DNA from: Streptomyces sennicomposti | Lineage (GTDB): Bacteria > Actinomycetota > Actinomycetes > Streptomycetales > Streptomycetaceae | Length of the DNA stretch: 64,000 nucleotides | Direction: 5' to 3' | Assembly (NCBI RefSeq): GCF_019890635.1 | Contig: NZ_JAIOAB010000009.1 | Span: forward strand, 94,193-158,192 | Shown here: positions 1 to 9,198 of the stretch, one piece after another | How the letters are laid out: the number at the start of each line of letters is the position of its first letter | Position numbering within the stretch: position 1 is the first letter of the stretch | Notes under the pieces: model-generated | Seen by the model: only the letters and a program-made list of their open reading frames with translations | Database searches by the model: none | What the model was told of the DNA's origin: nothing | Program-made: the position numbers and the translations under genes

Positions 1-344
1 CCGGTGAGCTTGTCGAAGTAGGGCACCAGGCCGTCGGCGAATCCACGCCCCTGGTAGAGGTGCGGGATGTCCGAGTAGCAGGCCTTCGTGTACTGGGAGC
101 TGGCGCCGAAGAACCAGCCGCTGTGGTAGCAGGGCGCCTTCTGGACCAGACCGAGGGCGAACATCCCGATCCCGACGAGCGCGATGACGCGCACCGGGGT
201 CCACCAGGACGCCGCGAGCAGGGCACGCCGCCCGATCGGGCCGCCGATCAGCTCGCTGCCGGCTGCGGCGACCTCGTCCTGCCGGGTCGGCAGCACCGGG
301 CCGGGCTCGTGCGCGCTCGCTTGCGTCGATTCAGCACTGGGCAT
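1..344 (-). CDS. N-terminus of a membrane protein, probably glycosyltransferase family 87 (partial)
   Basis: The gene runs off the left edge, so only the first ~114 residues are visible, starting MPSAESTQASAHEPG. The N-terminal ~45 residues are polar and presumably cytoplasmic. A hydrophobic segment follows (WWTPVRVIALVGIGMFALG), then a Cys- and aromatic-rich extracytoplasmic stretch with YHSGWFFGASSQYTKACYSD. This arrangement, and its position downstream of a penicillin-binding protein beside inositol-phosphate synthase, match the polytopic GT87-type (mannosyltransferase-like) proteins of Streptomyces. The catalytic part is outside the window, so the family assignment is an inference from the N-terminus and context. 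Confidence 0.55.
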   Translation of the reverse strand, partial: MPSAESTQASAHEPGPVLPTRQDEVAAAGSELIGGPIGRRALLAASWWTPVRVIALVGIGMFALGLVQKAPCYHSGWFFGASSQYTKACYSDIPHLYQGRGFADGLVPYFDKLT

Positions 345-380
345 GCGGACATCCTGCCGTATGCCGCTGGGAATACGCCG

Positions 381-413
381 TGGGCCGCCGCACCCGGTGG
401 GTGCGGCGGCCCA
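381..413. terminator. Strong hairpin downstream of the PBP gene, abutting parS
   Basis: A perfect 15-bp GC-rich stem (TGGGCCGCCGCACCC with its complement) has a 3-nt loop. It lies between the ends/starts of two minus-strand genes and immediately beside a parS site. There is no T-tract, as is usual for Streptomyces hairpin terminators. Confidence 0.6.
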
Positions 414-414
414 T

Positions 415-428
415 GTTTCACGTGAAAC
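415..428. promoter_or_regulatory. parS site
   Basis: Exact GTTTCACGTGAAAC, the 14-bp ParB-binding palindrome of Streptomyces. It is intergenic, next to a terminator hairpin. Confidence 0.92.
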
Positions 429-450
429 GGCCCGGCGGACGACGTCCCGG

Positions 451-3156
451 CTAGTTACCGAAGACGCCTCCTCTGCTGCCCCAGGTGCTGCCCTGGCCGC
501 CGTCGCTCTCCCCGGACGACTCGCTGGAGGACGGTGACGGATCGGTGCCGCCTCCCGTGCCGCCTCCGTTGCCGTTGCCGCCGTTGCCATTGCCGCCGTT
601 GCCGTTGCCGCCGTTGTCGGAGCAGCCGAAGAAACCGCAGATGGTCTCGGTCGGTGTCGGCGACGGGGTGGTGGCCGTCTCGCTCGGCGTGGGCGTCGGC
701 GTCGGCGTCGGGCTGGACGTCTCGCTCCGGGTGGGCGAGGGGGTGGGCGTCGGGCTGGGCTCGGGGTTGACGATCTCGCCGATCGGCTGAGGCTCCGGGA
801 ACGACTTGGCCGGCTGGCCCGCCAGCGCCTGCGACATGTAGTCGTGCCAGATCTCGGCCGGGAACGAGGCGCCGTGGATCTTCTCCTTGCCGCCCGTGCC
901 GAACATCGACAGGAACGTCCGCGCCTTGTTGTTCGCGTCGTCGTCGAGCCGGAACATGCTGATCGCGGTGGACAGCTGCGGGGTGTAGCCGACGAACCAG
1001 GCGGACCGGTTGCCGTCGGTGGTGCCGGTCTTGCCGGCCACCTCGCGGCCGGGCAGCTTGGCGCTGGTGCCGGTGCCCTTCTCGACCACGGTCTTCAGCA
1101 CATCGGTCACGTTGTCGGCGACGTTCGCGGTGAACGCGGTCTTCGTGACGCTCTTGTGCGTGTAGATCGGTCCGTCCTTGCTGGTGACCTTCGTGACAGA
1201 GAACGGCTCGTTCTGCTTGCCGCTGGCGGCGAAGGTCGCGTACGCCCCCGCCATACGGATGGCGCTGGGGTCGGAGATGCCGATGGAGAAGGACGGGTAG
1301 GTGGTGCCGGTCAGGCTGTCCTTCTTCAGACCCGCGTCCAGCGCGGCCTGCTTGACCTTGTCCAGGCCCACGTCCATGCCGAGCTGGACGAAGGCGGAGT
1401 TCACCGACTCGCGCATCGCCTCACGCAGGTCGATCATGTAGTTGGGCGGGCTGCCGTACGACAGCTGGTCGTCGTTGGTCTGCAGCCACTCCTCGCCCTT
1501 CTCGTTCTTCCAGACGGAGCCGTTGTAGTTCTTGATCTTCAGCTTGTTCTTCCCGCTGAAGCGGCTCTTGGGCGAGACCTGGGTGCGCTCGTCCTGCGCC
1601 TGGATCTCGTCGCCGTTCGGGTCGCGGACACCGTCGCGCATGGCCGCCGCCAGCACGAACGGCTTGAACGTGGAGCCGACCTGGGCGCCGGTCGCGTCGG
1701 CGTTGTTGGTGAAGTGCTTGGTGGCGTCCTCACCGCCGTAGATCGCCTCGATGGCCCCGCTCGCGGGATTGACCGAGGCGCCGCCGAACTGGACGTAGGT
1801 GTCGTGGTCCGGACGCTTCTTGGGATCGATGTTGGCCTTGCGGACCTTGGTGACGGCCGCCTCCAGCTCCTGGACCTTCTTCTTGTCGAAGGTCGTGCGG
1901 ATCTGGTAGCCGCCCCGCTGGAGGTCGTCCGCCGTGATCTCGGTGTTGTTGATGATGTAGGCCTTGGCCAGGTCGACGAGGTAGCCGATCTGGCCGCTCA
2001 GCCGGGTGTTCGACCGCGGGTTCTGCCACTTGGGGAGCGTGGTGTACTTGGCCCGCTCCGCGGCGCTCAGATGCCCGTACTCGACCATCTTGTCGAGCGT
2101 GTCCTGCATCTGCGACTCGGCCCGCCTCTTGTTGGCCTCGGCGGTGGCGGTCGGGTCGATCGAGGTCGCGCCGGCCGGGTCGTAGTACGTGGCGCCCTTG
2201 AGCATCGCCGCGAGGAAGGCGCACTCGCCCGGGTTCAGGTGGTTGGCGTCCTTGTTGAAGTACGCGCGCGAGGCCGCCTGGAGTCCGTAGGCGCCGCGCC
2301 CGTAGTACGCGGAGTTCAGGTACCCCGACATGATCTCGTCCTTGGGGACCTCGGCGCCGACCTTGATGGCGACGAAGATCTCCTTGAACTTGCGGGAGAT
2401 GGTCTGCGACTGGTCGTTGAGCATCGCGTTCTTGACGTACTGCTGGGTGATGGTCGAACCACCCTGCGTCTGACCGCCGCGCGCCATGTTGAACAGGGCG
2501 CGCGCGATGCCCTTCGGGTCGATACCGCTGTCGGTCTCGAAGGTCTTGTTCTCCTGGGAGATGACGGCGTACCGCATCTCCTCGGGGATGTCCGCGTAGT
2601 TGATGATCTGGCGGTTGATCTCACCGCCGGTCCGCACCATCTCGGAGCCGTCGGACCAGTAGTACACGTTGTTCTGGGCGGTCGCCGTCTGGGCGACGTT
2701 CGGCACGCTCACCATCGCGTAGCCGACTCCCGCGATGGCCACCAGGCTGCCGACGAAGCCGATGAACAGGCCCGTCACGAGCTTCCAGGAGGGCATCCAG
2801 CGGCGCCAGCCGTCCTTGCCCACGCGCGGGTAGTCGATGAACCGCTTCTTGGCGGGCGGCGCCGTCCGGCCCCGGCCCCTGCCCGGCCCGCTCGGGCCCG
2901 GGTCCGCTCCTCTGCGCCGGCCGCCGCCGCGCTGCGCCGCGCGGCGTGCCTCGGCGCGCCCGCCGTAGGGGCGCTGGTCGCCTCCGGCGCCGTACGAGCC
3001 CGCCCCGTAGGAACCGGACCCGTAGGAGTCGGCGGGAGATCCGGTGGCGCCTCGCGGAGCCGCGCGGCGGCCGGAGGACGAACCGGAGGGACCGCGTCGG
3101 GCCGCGGCACGTCCGCCTCCCTGCGGCTGCGGCGGTTTGCGACGGTGCTCGCTCAT
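451..3156 (-). CDS. Bifunctional class A penicillin-binding protein (transglycosylase/transpeptidase)
   Basis: This 901-residue protein polymerises and cross-links peptidoglycan outside the membrane. The start is taken at MSEHRRKPPQ, which has a GAGGAG upstream; the reading frame is open further upstream but not convincingly coding. It has a basic, Gly/Tyr-rich cytoplasmic tail to ~residue 120, one TM segment (~125-148) and a GT51 domain with ENKTFETDSG and QGGSTITQQYVKN. The transpeptidase domain has GSTFKPF (SxxK), SVNSAF (SxN) and GKTGTT (KTG). The C-terminus is an unusual low-complexity tail of Pro-Thr-Ser repeats, a CGFFGC cysteine pair and GGNGN repeats, probably a cell-wall-spanning linker. 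All catalytic motifs are intact. Confidence 0.95.
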   Translation of the reverse strand: MSEHRRKPPQPQGGGRAAARRGPSGSSSGRRAAPRGATGSPADSYGSGSYGAGSYGAGGDQRPYGGRAEARRAAQRGGGRRRGADPGPSGPGRGRGRTAPPAKKRFIDYPRVGKDGWRRWMPSWKLVTGLFIGFVGSLVAIAGVGYAMVSVPNVAQTATAQNNVYYWSDGSEMVRTGGEINRQIINYADIPEEMRYAVISQENKTFETDSGIDPKGIARALFNMARGGQTQGGSTITQQYVKNAMLNDQSQTISRKFKEIFVAIKVGAEVPKDEIMSGYLNSAYYGRGAYGLQAASRAYFNKDANHLNPGECAFLAAMLKGATYYDPAGATSIDPTATAEANKRRAESQMQDTLDKMVEYGHLSAAERAKYTTLPKWQNPRSNTRLSGQIGYLVDLAKAYIINNTEITADDLQRGGYQIRTTFDKKKVQELEAAVTKVRKANIDPKKRPDHDTYVQFGGASVNPASGAIEAIYGGEDATKHFTNNADATGAQVGSTFKPFVLAAAMRDGVRDPNGDEIQAQDERTQVSPKSRFSGKNKLKIKNYNGSVWKNEKGEEWLQTNDDQLSYGSPPNYMIDLREAMRESVNSAFVQLGMDVGLDKVKQAALDAGLKKDSLTGTTYPSFSIGISDPSAIRMAGAYATFAASGKQNEPFSVTKVTSKDGPIYTHKSVTKTAFTANVADNVTDVLKTVVEKGTGTSAKLPGREVAGKTGTTDGNRSAWFVGYTPQLSTAISMFRLDDDANNKARTFLSMFGTGGKEKIHGASFPAEIWHDYMSQALAGQPAKSFPEPQPIGEIVNPEPSPTPTPSPTRSETSSPTPTPTPTPSETATTPSPTPTETICGFFGCSDNGGNGNGGNGNGGNGNGGGTGGGTDPSPSSSESSGESDGGQGSTWGSRGGVFGN

Positions 3157-3457
3157 CGAACGACTACTCCTCGGGCAGGCGCACCCGTGCGCGCCTGGAA
3201 ACGGCGGCTGGTTTCCGGTCCCCCCGAAGTACGGATGTGGTCGGTCTCGCATTCACCCGTACTGCACCGGGGACGAGGACGTCCCCAGGCGTCACTCGGT
3301 TCCCGGTGGTCTGCATGGCGCACAGACTACGCACCGGCAAAACCCGCCGTGCCCCGAAGTTCACCGCAAACCAGGCAACTTGGTCTCAACGAAACAGGGA
3401 TGTGATCCCGTTCACGATCCCCCCTCTTGTCGCGCGCGGACCGCCGTTCTATCGTCG

Positions 3458-3480
3458 TGATGTATCGAGTCGATACATCA
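3458..3480. promoter_or_regulatory. 23-bp perfect palindrome, likely PadR operator
   Basis: The arm TGATGTATCGA and its complement flank a single central base, about 75 bp upstream of the PadR-family gene. PadR regulators typically bind palindromes with ATGT/ACAT ends and repress their own promoter, so autoregulation is the likely role. The palindrome is seen directly; the binding partner is inferred from position. Confidence 0.7.
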
Positions 3481-3554
3481 GCGCGACATAAAGACCGTCA
3501 CGGCACCCAGAACGGCATCCGCCAGCACCGGGTCGCGGCAGAGAGGAGGCGACG

Positions 3555-4235
3555 ATGGGCCGGCGTTCCGGGATCCTCGAGTTCGCCGTACTCGGCCTGC
3601 TCCGCGAGTCCCCGATGCACGGCTATGAGCTGCGCAAACGACTCAATACATCACTGGGTGTGTTCCGCGCCTTCAGTTACGGGACGCTCTACCCCTGCCT
3701 CAAGACGCTGGTCGCGAGCGGCTGGTTGACGGAGGAACCGGGGAACACGGCCGAGGACGCCCTCGCCGCTCCGCTCGCGGGGCGCCGGGCCAAGATCGTC
3801 TACCGGCTGACGGCGGAGGGCAAGGAGCACTTCGAGGAACTGCTCTCCCAGACGGGCCCCGACACCTACGACGACGAGCACTTCGCCGCGCGTTTCGCCT
3901 TCTTCGGGCAGACGTCGCGCGATGTGCGCATGCGGGTGCTCGAGGGGCGCCGCAGCCGGCTGGAGGAGCGCCTGGAGAAGATGCGCGCCTCCCTCACGCG
4001 CACCCGGGAACGCCTCGACGACTACACCCTCGAGCTCCAGCGCCACGGAATGGAGTCCGTGGAGCGCGAAGTGCGCTGGCTGAACGAGCTCATCGAGAGC
4101 GAGCGGGCCGGACGCGACCTCAAGGGGTCCGCCGGGGGGACCGCTCAGCAGGACACCACATCTGGAACGACGGGCGGCCTGCCCCGGACCGGGGAGCCGC
4201 CCCGGCCGGATACGCCCGGCGACACCGCCACGTGA
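3555..4235 (+). CDS. PadR-family transcriptional regulator
   Basis: A 226-residue DNA-binding protein preceded by a good ribosome site (GAGGAGG). Residues ~8-85 form the PadR winged helix ([24 protein letters not shown], then [12 protein letters not shown]). A C-terminal helical region ([12 protein letters not shown]..., [22 protein letters not shown]) fits the dimerising coiled coil of the family. The last ~35 residues are polar and low-complexity. It lies just upstream of, and slightly overlaps the long open frame of, the inositol-phosphate synthase gene, so it may control that gene as well as itself through the palindrome at 3458. The ligand is unknown. Confidence 0.88.
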   Translation: MGRRSGILEFAVLGLLRESPMHGYELRKRLNTSLGVFRAFSYGTLYPCLKTLVASGWLTEEPGNTAEDALAAPLAGRRAKIVYRLTAEGKEHFEELLSQTGPDTYDDEHFAARFAFFGQTSRDVRMRVLEGRRSRLEERLEKMRASLTRTRERLDDYTLELQRHGMESVEREVRWLNELIESERAGRDLKGSAGGTAQQDTTSGTTGGLPRTGEPPRPDTPGDTAT

Positions 4236-4279
4236 TGCCCGCTCAGGGCTTCACCGAGTACACACAGGGAGCAACCGGA

Positions 4280-5362
4280 ATGGGTTCGGTTCGCGTAGCC
4301 ATCGTCGGCGTGGGCAACTGCGCCGCATCGCTGGTGCAGGGCGTCGAGTACTACAAGGACGCCGACCCGGCGGCCAAGGTCCCGGGCCTCATGCACGTGC
4401 AGTTCGGCGACTACCACGTGCGTGACGTCGAGTTCGTCGCCGCCTTCGACGTCGACGCGAAGAAGGTCGGTCTGGACCTCGCGGACGCCATCGGCGCCTC
4501 CGAGAACAACACCATCAAGATCTGCGACGTCCCCTCCACCGGTGTGACGGTCCAGCGCGGCCACACCCTGGACGGTCTCGGCAAGTACTACCGCCAGACC
4601 ATCGAGGAGTCCGCCGAGGAGCCGGTCGACGTCGTCCAGATCCTCAAGGACAAGCAGGTCGACGTCCTGGTCTGCTACCTGCCCGTGGGCTCCGAGGACG
4701 CGGCGAAGTTCTACGCCCAGTGCGCCATCGACGCCAAGGTCGCCTTCGTCAACGCCCTCCCGGTCTTCATCGCCGGCACCAAGGAGTGGGCGGACAAGTT
4801 CACCGAGGCGGGCGTCCCGATCGTCGGCGACGACATCAAGTCGCAGGTCGGCGCCACCATCACGCACCGCGTCATGGCGAAGCTGTTCGAGGACCGCGGT
4901 GTCATCCTGGACCGCACCATGCAGCTGAACGTCGGCGGCAACATGGACTTCAAGAACATGCTCGAGCGCGAGCGCCTGGAGTCCAAGAAGATCTCCAAGA
5001 CGCAGGCCGTCACCTCCCAGATCCCCGACCGGGAGCTCGGCGAGAAGAACGTCCACATCGGCCCGTCCGACTACGTGGCCTGGCTCGACGACCGCAAGTG
5101 GGCCTACGTCCGCCTCGAGGGCCGTGCCTTCGGCGACGTCCCGCTGAACCTGGAGTACAAGCTCGAGGTCTGGGACTCCCCGAACTCCGCCGGCGTCATC
5201 ATCGACGCCCTGCGCGCCGCGAAGATCGCCAAGGACCGCGGCATCGGCGGCCCGATCCTCTCCGCGTCCTCGTACTTCATGAAGTCCCCGCCGGTCCAGT
5301 ACTTCGACGACGAGGCCCGCGAGAACGTCGAGAAGTTCATCCGCGGCGACGTCGAGCGCTGA
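4280..5362 (+). CDS. ino1: myo-inositol-1-phosphate synthase
   Basis: The 360-residue NAD-dependent enzyme isomerises glucose-6-phosphate to myo-inositol-3-phosphate (1L-myo-inositol-1-phosphate), feeding phosphatidylinositol and mycothiol. It begins [20 protein letters not shown], a Rossmann NAD loop. It also contains the family segments [13 protein letters not shown] and [15 protein letters not shown], followed by [12 protein letters not shown]. The length and this set of motifs match the short actinobacterial form. The start MGSVRV is chosen over an upstream in-frame Met because it carries the conserved N-terminus and an AGGGA about ten bases upstream. A strong terminator follows. Confidence 0.95.
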   Translation: MGSVRVAIVGVGNCAASLVQGVEYYKDADPAAKVPGLMHVQFGDYHVRDVEFVAAFDVDAKKVGLDLADAIGASENNTIKICDVPSTGVTVQRGHTLDGLGKYYRQTIEESAEEPVDVVQILKDKQVDVLVCYLPVGSEDAAKFYAQCAIDAKVAFVNALPVFIAGTKEWADKFTEAGVPIVGDDIKSQVGATITHRVMAKLFEDRGVILDRTMQLNVGGNMDFKNMLERERLESKKISKTQAVTSQIPDRELGEKNVHIGPSDYVAWLDDRKWAYVRLEGRAFGDVPLNLEYKLEVWDSPNSAGVIIDALRAAKIAKDRGIGGPILSASSYFMKSPPVQYFDDEARENVEKFIRGDVER

Positions 5363-5394
5363 CGGACCGCTGAAACCGCTCCTGCCAGGGCTGT

Positions 5395-5434
5395 GAGGGC
5401 CCCCGGACGCACCGCGCGTGCGCCGGGGGCCCTC
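5395..5434. terminator. Terminator hairpin after inositol-phosphate synthase
   Basis: A 12-bp stem GAGGGCCCCCGG pairs with its complement at 5423-5434 and continues through CGCA/TGCG, a very stable GC hairpin. It lies between the synthase stop and the MFS start. Confidence 0.75.
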
Positions 5435-5455
5435 GCGTATGTGAGGCTGTGCCCC

Positions 5456-6718
5456 ATGGCCGTCGTCCGTGACCTGCGCGTCCTGCTGCGTCTGCGGGAC
5501 TTCAGGCACCTGCTCGCGATACGGCTGCTGTCCCAGAGCGCCGACGGCGTCTACCAGGTGGCTCTCGCCACCTATGTCGTCTTCTCCCCGGAGCACCAGA
5601 CCTCGGCCGCCGCGATCGCCTCCGCCATGGCGGTGCTGCTGCTGCCGTACTCCCTGGTCGGCCCGTTCGCCGGCGTCCTGCTGGACCGCTGGCGGCGCCG
5701 CCAGGTGTTCCTGTACGGCAATCTGGCGCGCGCGGTGCTGGCCGCCGCCACCGCCGCGCTGATGGTGGCCGGCGCCGCGAACTGGCTGTTCTACGTCTCC
5801 GCGCTGTGCGTCACCGCGGTCAACCGCTTCGTCCTGTCCGGCCTGTCCGCCGCGCTGCCCCGGGTGGTCGACGCCGAGCGGCTGGTGATGGCCAACTCCC
5901 TGTCGCCGACCGCCGGCTCGCTGGCCGCTTTCGCGGGCGGCGGCCTCGCCTTCGCCGTGCGCCTGGCCGGGGCGGACTCCGACGCGGCCGTGGTGCTGCT
6001 GGGCGCCGCCCTGTACCTGTGCGCGGCCCTCGTGTCGCTGCTGACGGCCCTCGAACTGCTCGGACCCGACCGCCCCGCGGCACGGCCGCGGCTGGGCGCC
6101 GCGCTGACCGGCACGGTCCGCGATCTGCTGGCGGGCGTGGCGCACCTCGCCGAGCCGCGGCGCCGGGAAGCGGCTGGCGCGCTGGCCGCGATGACCCTGA
6201 TGCGGTTCTGCTACGGCGCACTGACCGTCCTGGTGCTGATGCTGTGCCGCTACGGTCTGACGTCGAGCACCGATGCGGGGCTGCGGCTGCTCGGACTGGC
6301 GCTCGGCTTCTCCGGCGCCGGGTTCTTCGTGGCCGCGCTGGTGACGCCCTGGGCGGCGGGGCGGCTCGGGCCGATCCGGTGGATCGTCGTGTGCGCCGGG
6401 ACCGCGGCCGTCCTGGAGCCCGCCCTCGGTCTGCCGTTCGCCGGCGGCCCGCTGCTGGCCGCGGCCTTCGTCCTGGGGCTGACCACCCAGGCCGCCAAGA
6501 TCGCCACGGACACGGTCGTGCAGTACGAGGTGCGGGACGCCTTCCGCGGCCGGATCTTTTCGCTGTACGACGTCCTCTTCAACGTCGCCTTCGTCGGCGC
6601 CGCGGCCGTCGCCGCGCTGATGCTGCCGCCCGACGGCCGCTCGGCCGCCCTGGTGATCACGGTCGCCGTCATCTACGGAGCGATTGCTGCGGCTATGACC
6701 CGGTATACGCGCCAGTAA
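5456..6718 (+). CDS. MFS transporter
   Basis: A 420-residue polytopic membrane protein. It starts MAVVRDLRVLLRLRDFRHLLAIRLLSQSADGVYQVAL, typical of the DHA3-like MFS subgroup, with the loop LLDRWRRRQVFLYGNLARA after TM2 (the MFS motif A position). About 10-12 hydrophobic segments run to the C-terminus. The longer open frame begins inside the preceding terminator, so the Met at 5456 is preferred, although its ribosome site is weak (GAGG). The substrate cannot be read from sequence; drug or metabolite efflux is the usual role of this subgroup. Confidence 0.85.
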   Translation: MAVVRDLRVLLRLRDFRHLLAIRLLSQSADGVYQVALATYVVFSPEHQTSAAAIASAMAVLLLPYSLVGPFAGVLLDRWRRRQVFLYGNLARAVLAAATAALMVAGAANWLFYVSALCVTAVNRFVLSGLSAALPRVVDAERLVMANSLSPTAGSLAAFAGGGLAFAVRLAGADSDAAVVLLGAALYLCAALVSLLTALELLGPDRPAARPRLGAALTGTVRDLLAGVAHLAEPRRREAAGALAAMTLMRFCYGALTVLVLMLCRYGLTSSTDAGLRLLGLALGFSGAGFFVAALVTPWAAGRLGPIRWIVVCAGTAAVLEPALGLPFAGGPLLAAAFVLGLTTQAAKIATDTVVQYEVRDAFRGRIFSLYDVLFNVAFVGAAAVAALMLPPDGRSAALVITVAVIYGAIAAAMTRYTRQ

Positions 6719-6848
6719 GTGTCACATCAATGACACAGACCCCCCGGTGAGGTACGGGGATGTCAGTGGGGGCCTGTAGCTTACGTGCGTCTTATGTCGA
6801 CGCCATGTTCGCGTCATCGTGCCTACGTTTCTCTAGGGGGACCCCCAA

Positions 6849-7343
6849 GTGACCACTCCGCCGCCCCAGGGCCCGAACCCGTACGCCCAGGCGCCCGCCG
6901 CTCCCGTGGGGCAGCAGCCCGGTCAGCCGGGAGTCCCTCAGCAGCCCTACGCCCCGTTCCCGCAGCAGCAGGGCGCGCCGGTTCCCCCGCCGCCCGCTCC
7001 GGCCGGCAAGCGCTTTGGCAAGAAGGCCGTGCGCATCATCGGCGCGATCGTCGTCGCCGTCATCATCGCGGTGCTGAAGTTCGGCGCGGGCTGGTTCCTG
7101 ACCCGTGACGACGCGGAGACGACCTCGGTCGGCTCCTGCATGCACAACGACGGCACCATGTCCAAGCCCGACCTCCAGGACGTCGACTGCTCGTCCGCCA
7201 AGGCCGAGTACGAGGTTGTCCAGAAGTTCGACGGCTCCACCGACGAGAAGAAGTGCGAGACCGTCGCCGCCGCGACGATCTCCTACGTCCAGTACGGCGG
7301 TGGCCACGATGTCGTGCTCTGCCTGAAGGAAGCCAAGAAGTAA
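6849..7343 (+). CDS. LppU/SCO3897-type small membrane protein
   Basis: A 164-residue protein with a GTG start after an AGGGGGA-rich leader. The first ~50 residues are Pro/Gln/Ala-rich (QQPGQPGVPQQPYAPFPQQQ) and cytoplasmic. One TM follows (AVRIIGAIVVAVIIAVLKFGAGWFL), then an ~85-residue extracytoplasmic domain with four cysteines (SCMHND, VDCSS, KKCET, LCLKEA) that could form two disulfides. Its place between the MFS gene and cca is the conserved location of this family in Streptomyces. The function is unknown. Confidence 0.7.
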   Translation: MTTPPPQGPNPYAQAPAAPVGQQPGQPGVPQQPYAPFPQQQGAPVPPPPAPAGKRFGKKAVRIIGAIVVAVIIAVLKFGAGWFLTRDDAETTSVGSCMHNDGTMSKPDLQDVDCSSAKAEYEVVQKFDGSTDEKKCETVAAATISYVQYGGGHDVVLCLKEAKK

Positions 7344-7354
7344 CAGCGGTACGC

Positions 7355-7402
7355 ATGACGAAGGGGCGATGTTTCACGTGAAACATCGCCCCTTCGTCAT
7401 GT
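7355..7402. terminator. 48-bp perfect palindrome: bidirectional terminator with parS at its centre
   Basis: Every base from 7355 to 7402 pairs with its mirror position. The outer arms CATGACGAAGGGGCGAT extend the 14-bp parS core. It sits between convergent genes (the LppU-like gene on + and cca on -), as expected for a shared terminator, but a zero-loop palindrome is also a cruciform candidate. Confidence 0.75.
7372..7385. promoter_or_regulatory. parS site
   Basis: Exact GTTTCACGTGAAAC at the centre of a 48-bp palindrome, 87 bp from the next parS. Confidence 0.92.
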
Positions 7403-7458
7403 CCGGTGCGCGGACCCCCACCGGGGAGGCCAGGGAATGCCGACCCGGCCGGGGCCGT

Positions 7459-7472
7459 GTTTCACGTGAAAC
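7459..7472. promoter_or_regulatory. parS site
   Basis: Exact GTTTCACGTGAAAC just downstream of the cca stop codon, itself inside an imperfect ~30-bp inverted repeat (7451-7480). Confidence 0.92.
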
Positions 7473-7491
7473 ATGACCCCGCCCCACGGCA

Positions 7492-8955
7492 TCAGTTCTG
7501 CTCGGCCCACCATTCCTTCAGGGCCGCCACCGCCGCGTCGTAGTCCATCGGGCCGTTCTCCAGGCGAAGCTCCAGCAGGTGCTTGTAGGCCTGCCCGACG
7601 GCCGGTCCGGGCTTGACGCCCAGGATCTCCATGATCTGGTTGCCGTCGAGGTCCGGACGGATCGCGTCCAGCTCCTCCTGCTCCTGGAGCTGGGAGATGC
7701 GCTCCTCCAGGCCGTCGTACGCCCGGGAGAGCGCCGCTGCCCTGCGCTTGTTCCGCGTGGTGCAGTCGGAACGGGTCAGCTTGTGGAGGCGGTCGAGGAG
7801 CGGCCCGGCGTCACGGACATAGCGGCGGACCGCGGAGTCCGTCCACTCGCCGGTGCCGTAGCCGTGGAAGCGCAGATGCAGCTCGACCAGGCGGGAGACG
7901 TCCTTCACCAGTTCGTTGGAGTACTTCAGGGCGGTCATGCGCTTCTTGGTCATCTTCGCGCCGACCACCTCGTGGTGGTGGAAGGAGACCCGGCCGTCCT
8001 TCTCGAACCGGCGGGTGCGCGGCTTGCCGATGTCGTGCAGCAGCGCGGCCAGCCGGAGGGTGAGGTCGGGACCGTTCTCCTCCAGGGCGATCGCCTGTTC
8101 CAGCACGATCAGCGTGTGGTCGTAGACGTCCTTGTGCCGGTGGTGCTCGTCCCGCTCCAGCCGCAGGGCCGGCAGCTCGGGCAGCACCCGGTCGGCGAGG
8201 CCGGTGTCGACCAGCAGCGTCAGCCCCTTGCGGGGATGGTCGGAGAGGATCAGCTTGTTCAGCTCGTCCCGGACCCGCTCGGCGGAGACGATCTCGATGC
8301 GCTCGGCCATCTCCGTCATCGCCGTCACGACCTCGGGAGCGACCTCGAAGTCAAGCTGAGCGGCGAACCGGGCGGCCCGCATCATCCGCAGCGGGTCGTC
8401 CGAGAAGGACTCCTCGGGCGTGCCCGGAGTACGCAGGACACGCGCCGCCAGGTCCTCCAGCCCGCCGTGCGGGTCGATGAAGTCCTTCTCCGGCAGCGCC
8501 ACCGCCATCGCGTTGACCGTGAAGTCGCGTCGGACCAGGTCCTGCTCGATGGAGTCGCCGTAGGACACCTCGGGCTTGCGCGAGGTGCGGTCGTAGGCCT
8601 CGGACCGGTAGGTCGTCACCTCGATCTGGAAGCACCGCTCGACGCCCTCGACGCGAGCCTGCTTCTGCGCGCCGACCGTGCCGAAGGCGATCCCCACGTC
8701 CCACACCGCGTCCGCCCACGGCCGCACGATCTTCAGTACGTCCTCGGGGCGGGCGTCGGTCGTGAAGTCCAGGTCGTTGCCCAGCCGGCCGAGCAGCGCG
8801 TCCCGGACCGAGCCGCCGACCAGGGCGAGGGAGAACCCGGCCTCCTCGAATCGGCGCGCGAGGTCGTCGGCGACAGGGGCCACGCGCAGCAGTTCGCTCA
8901 CCGCGCGCTGCTGTACCTGGCTCAGGGCAGGGGTGTCTTCATTGGCGTTCGGCAC
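7492..8955 (-). CDS. cca: CCA tRNA nucleotidyltransferase
   Basis: This enzyme adds or repairs the 3' CCA of tRNAs (487 residues). The nucleotidyltransferase domain has ALVGGSVRDALLG followed by DLDFTTDARP (the catalytic aspartates) and RRDFTVNAMA. An RNA-binding region follows, and then an HD domain with LLHDIGKPRT and a His-rich FHHHEVVGA. The start is taken at the GTG giving VPNANEDTPALSQVQQ, the conserved Streptomyces N-terminus. No clear ribosome site precedes it, so translation may be leaderless or start slightly upstream; the open frame extends another 32 codons. It is divergent from the DUF6049 gene. Confidence 0.93.
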   Translation of the reverse strand: MPNANEDTPALSQVQQRAVSELLRVAPVADDLARRFEEAGFSLALVGGSVRDALLGRLGNDLDFTTDARPEDVLKIVRPWADAVWDVGIAFGTVGAQKQARVEGVERCFQIEVTTYRSEAYDRTSRKPEVSYGDSIEQDLVRRDFTVNAMAVALPEKDFIDPHGGLEDLAARVLRTPGTPEESFSDDPLRMMRAARFAAQLDFEVAPEVVTAMTEMAERIEIVSAERVRDELNKLILSDHPRKGLTLLVDTGLADRVLPELPALRLERDEHHRHKDVYDHTLIVLEQAIALEENGPDLTLRLAALLHDIGKPRTRRFEKDGRVSFHHHEVVGAKMTKKRMTALKYSNELVKDVSRLVELHLRFHGYGTGEWTDSAVRRYVRDAGPLLDRLHKLTRSDCTTRNKRRAAALSRAYDGLEERISQLQEQEELDAIRPDLDGNQIMEILGVKPGPAVGQAYKHLLELRLENGPMDYDAAVAALKEWWAEQN

Positions 8956-9198
8956 AACAGAAGAGAGTACGTGGCCCGGGCGCCCGGCCGCTTCGCCGTC
9001 ACACCCGCCGGACGGCCCGCAAGCGGGACCTACGTGACACAACGAACACAATCACCGGATACCCCTATATAGAGGCCGCTCACGTCGGCCCGCCGATCTT
9101 GTGACAGCCTCCGTGGCACTTACCCTCCGCCCGCATCGTTACCATGCGGGGACGCACATTCCGACGACCACTGACGACGACGAGGGACGGGCGAGCGC

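Noticed and set aside
844..3405. 853-codon open frame on the plus strand opposite the PBP gene
   Set aside because: It is the antisense shadow of a high-GC gene; the composition (Leu/Val/Arg/Gly/Asp-rich, no motifs) is typical of frame artefacts and the minus-strand protein has all PBP motifs.
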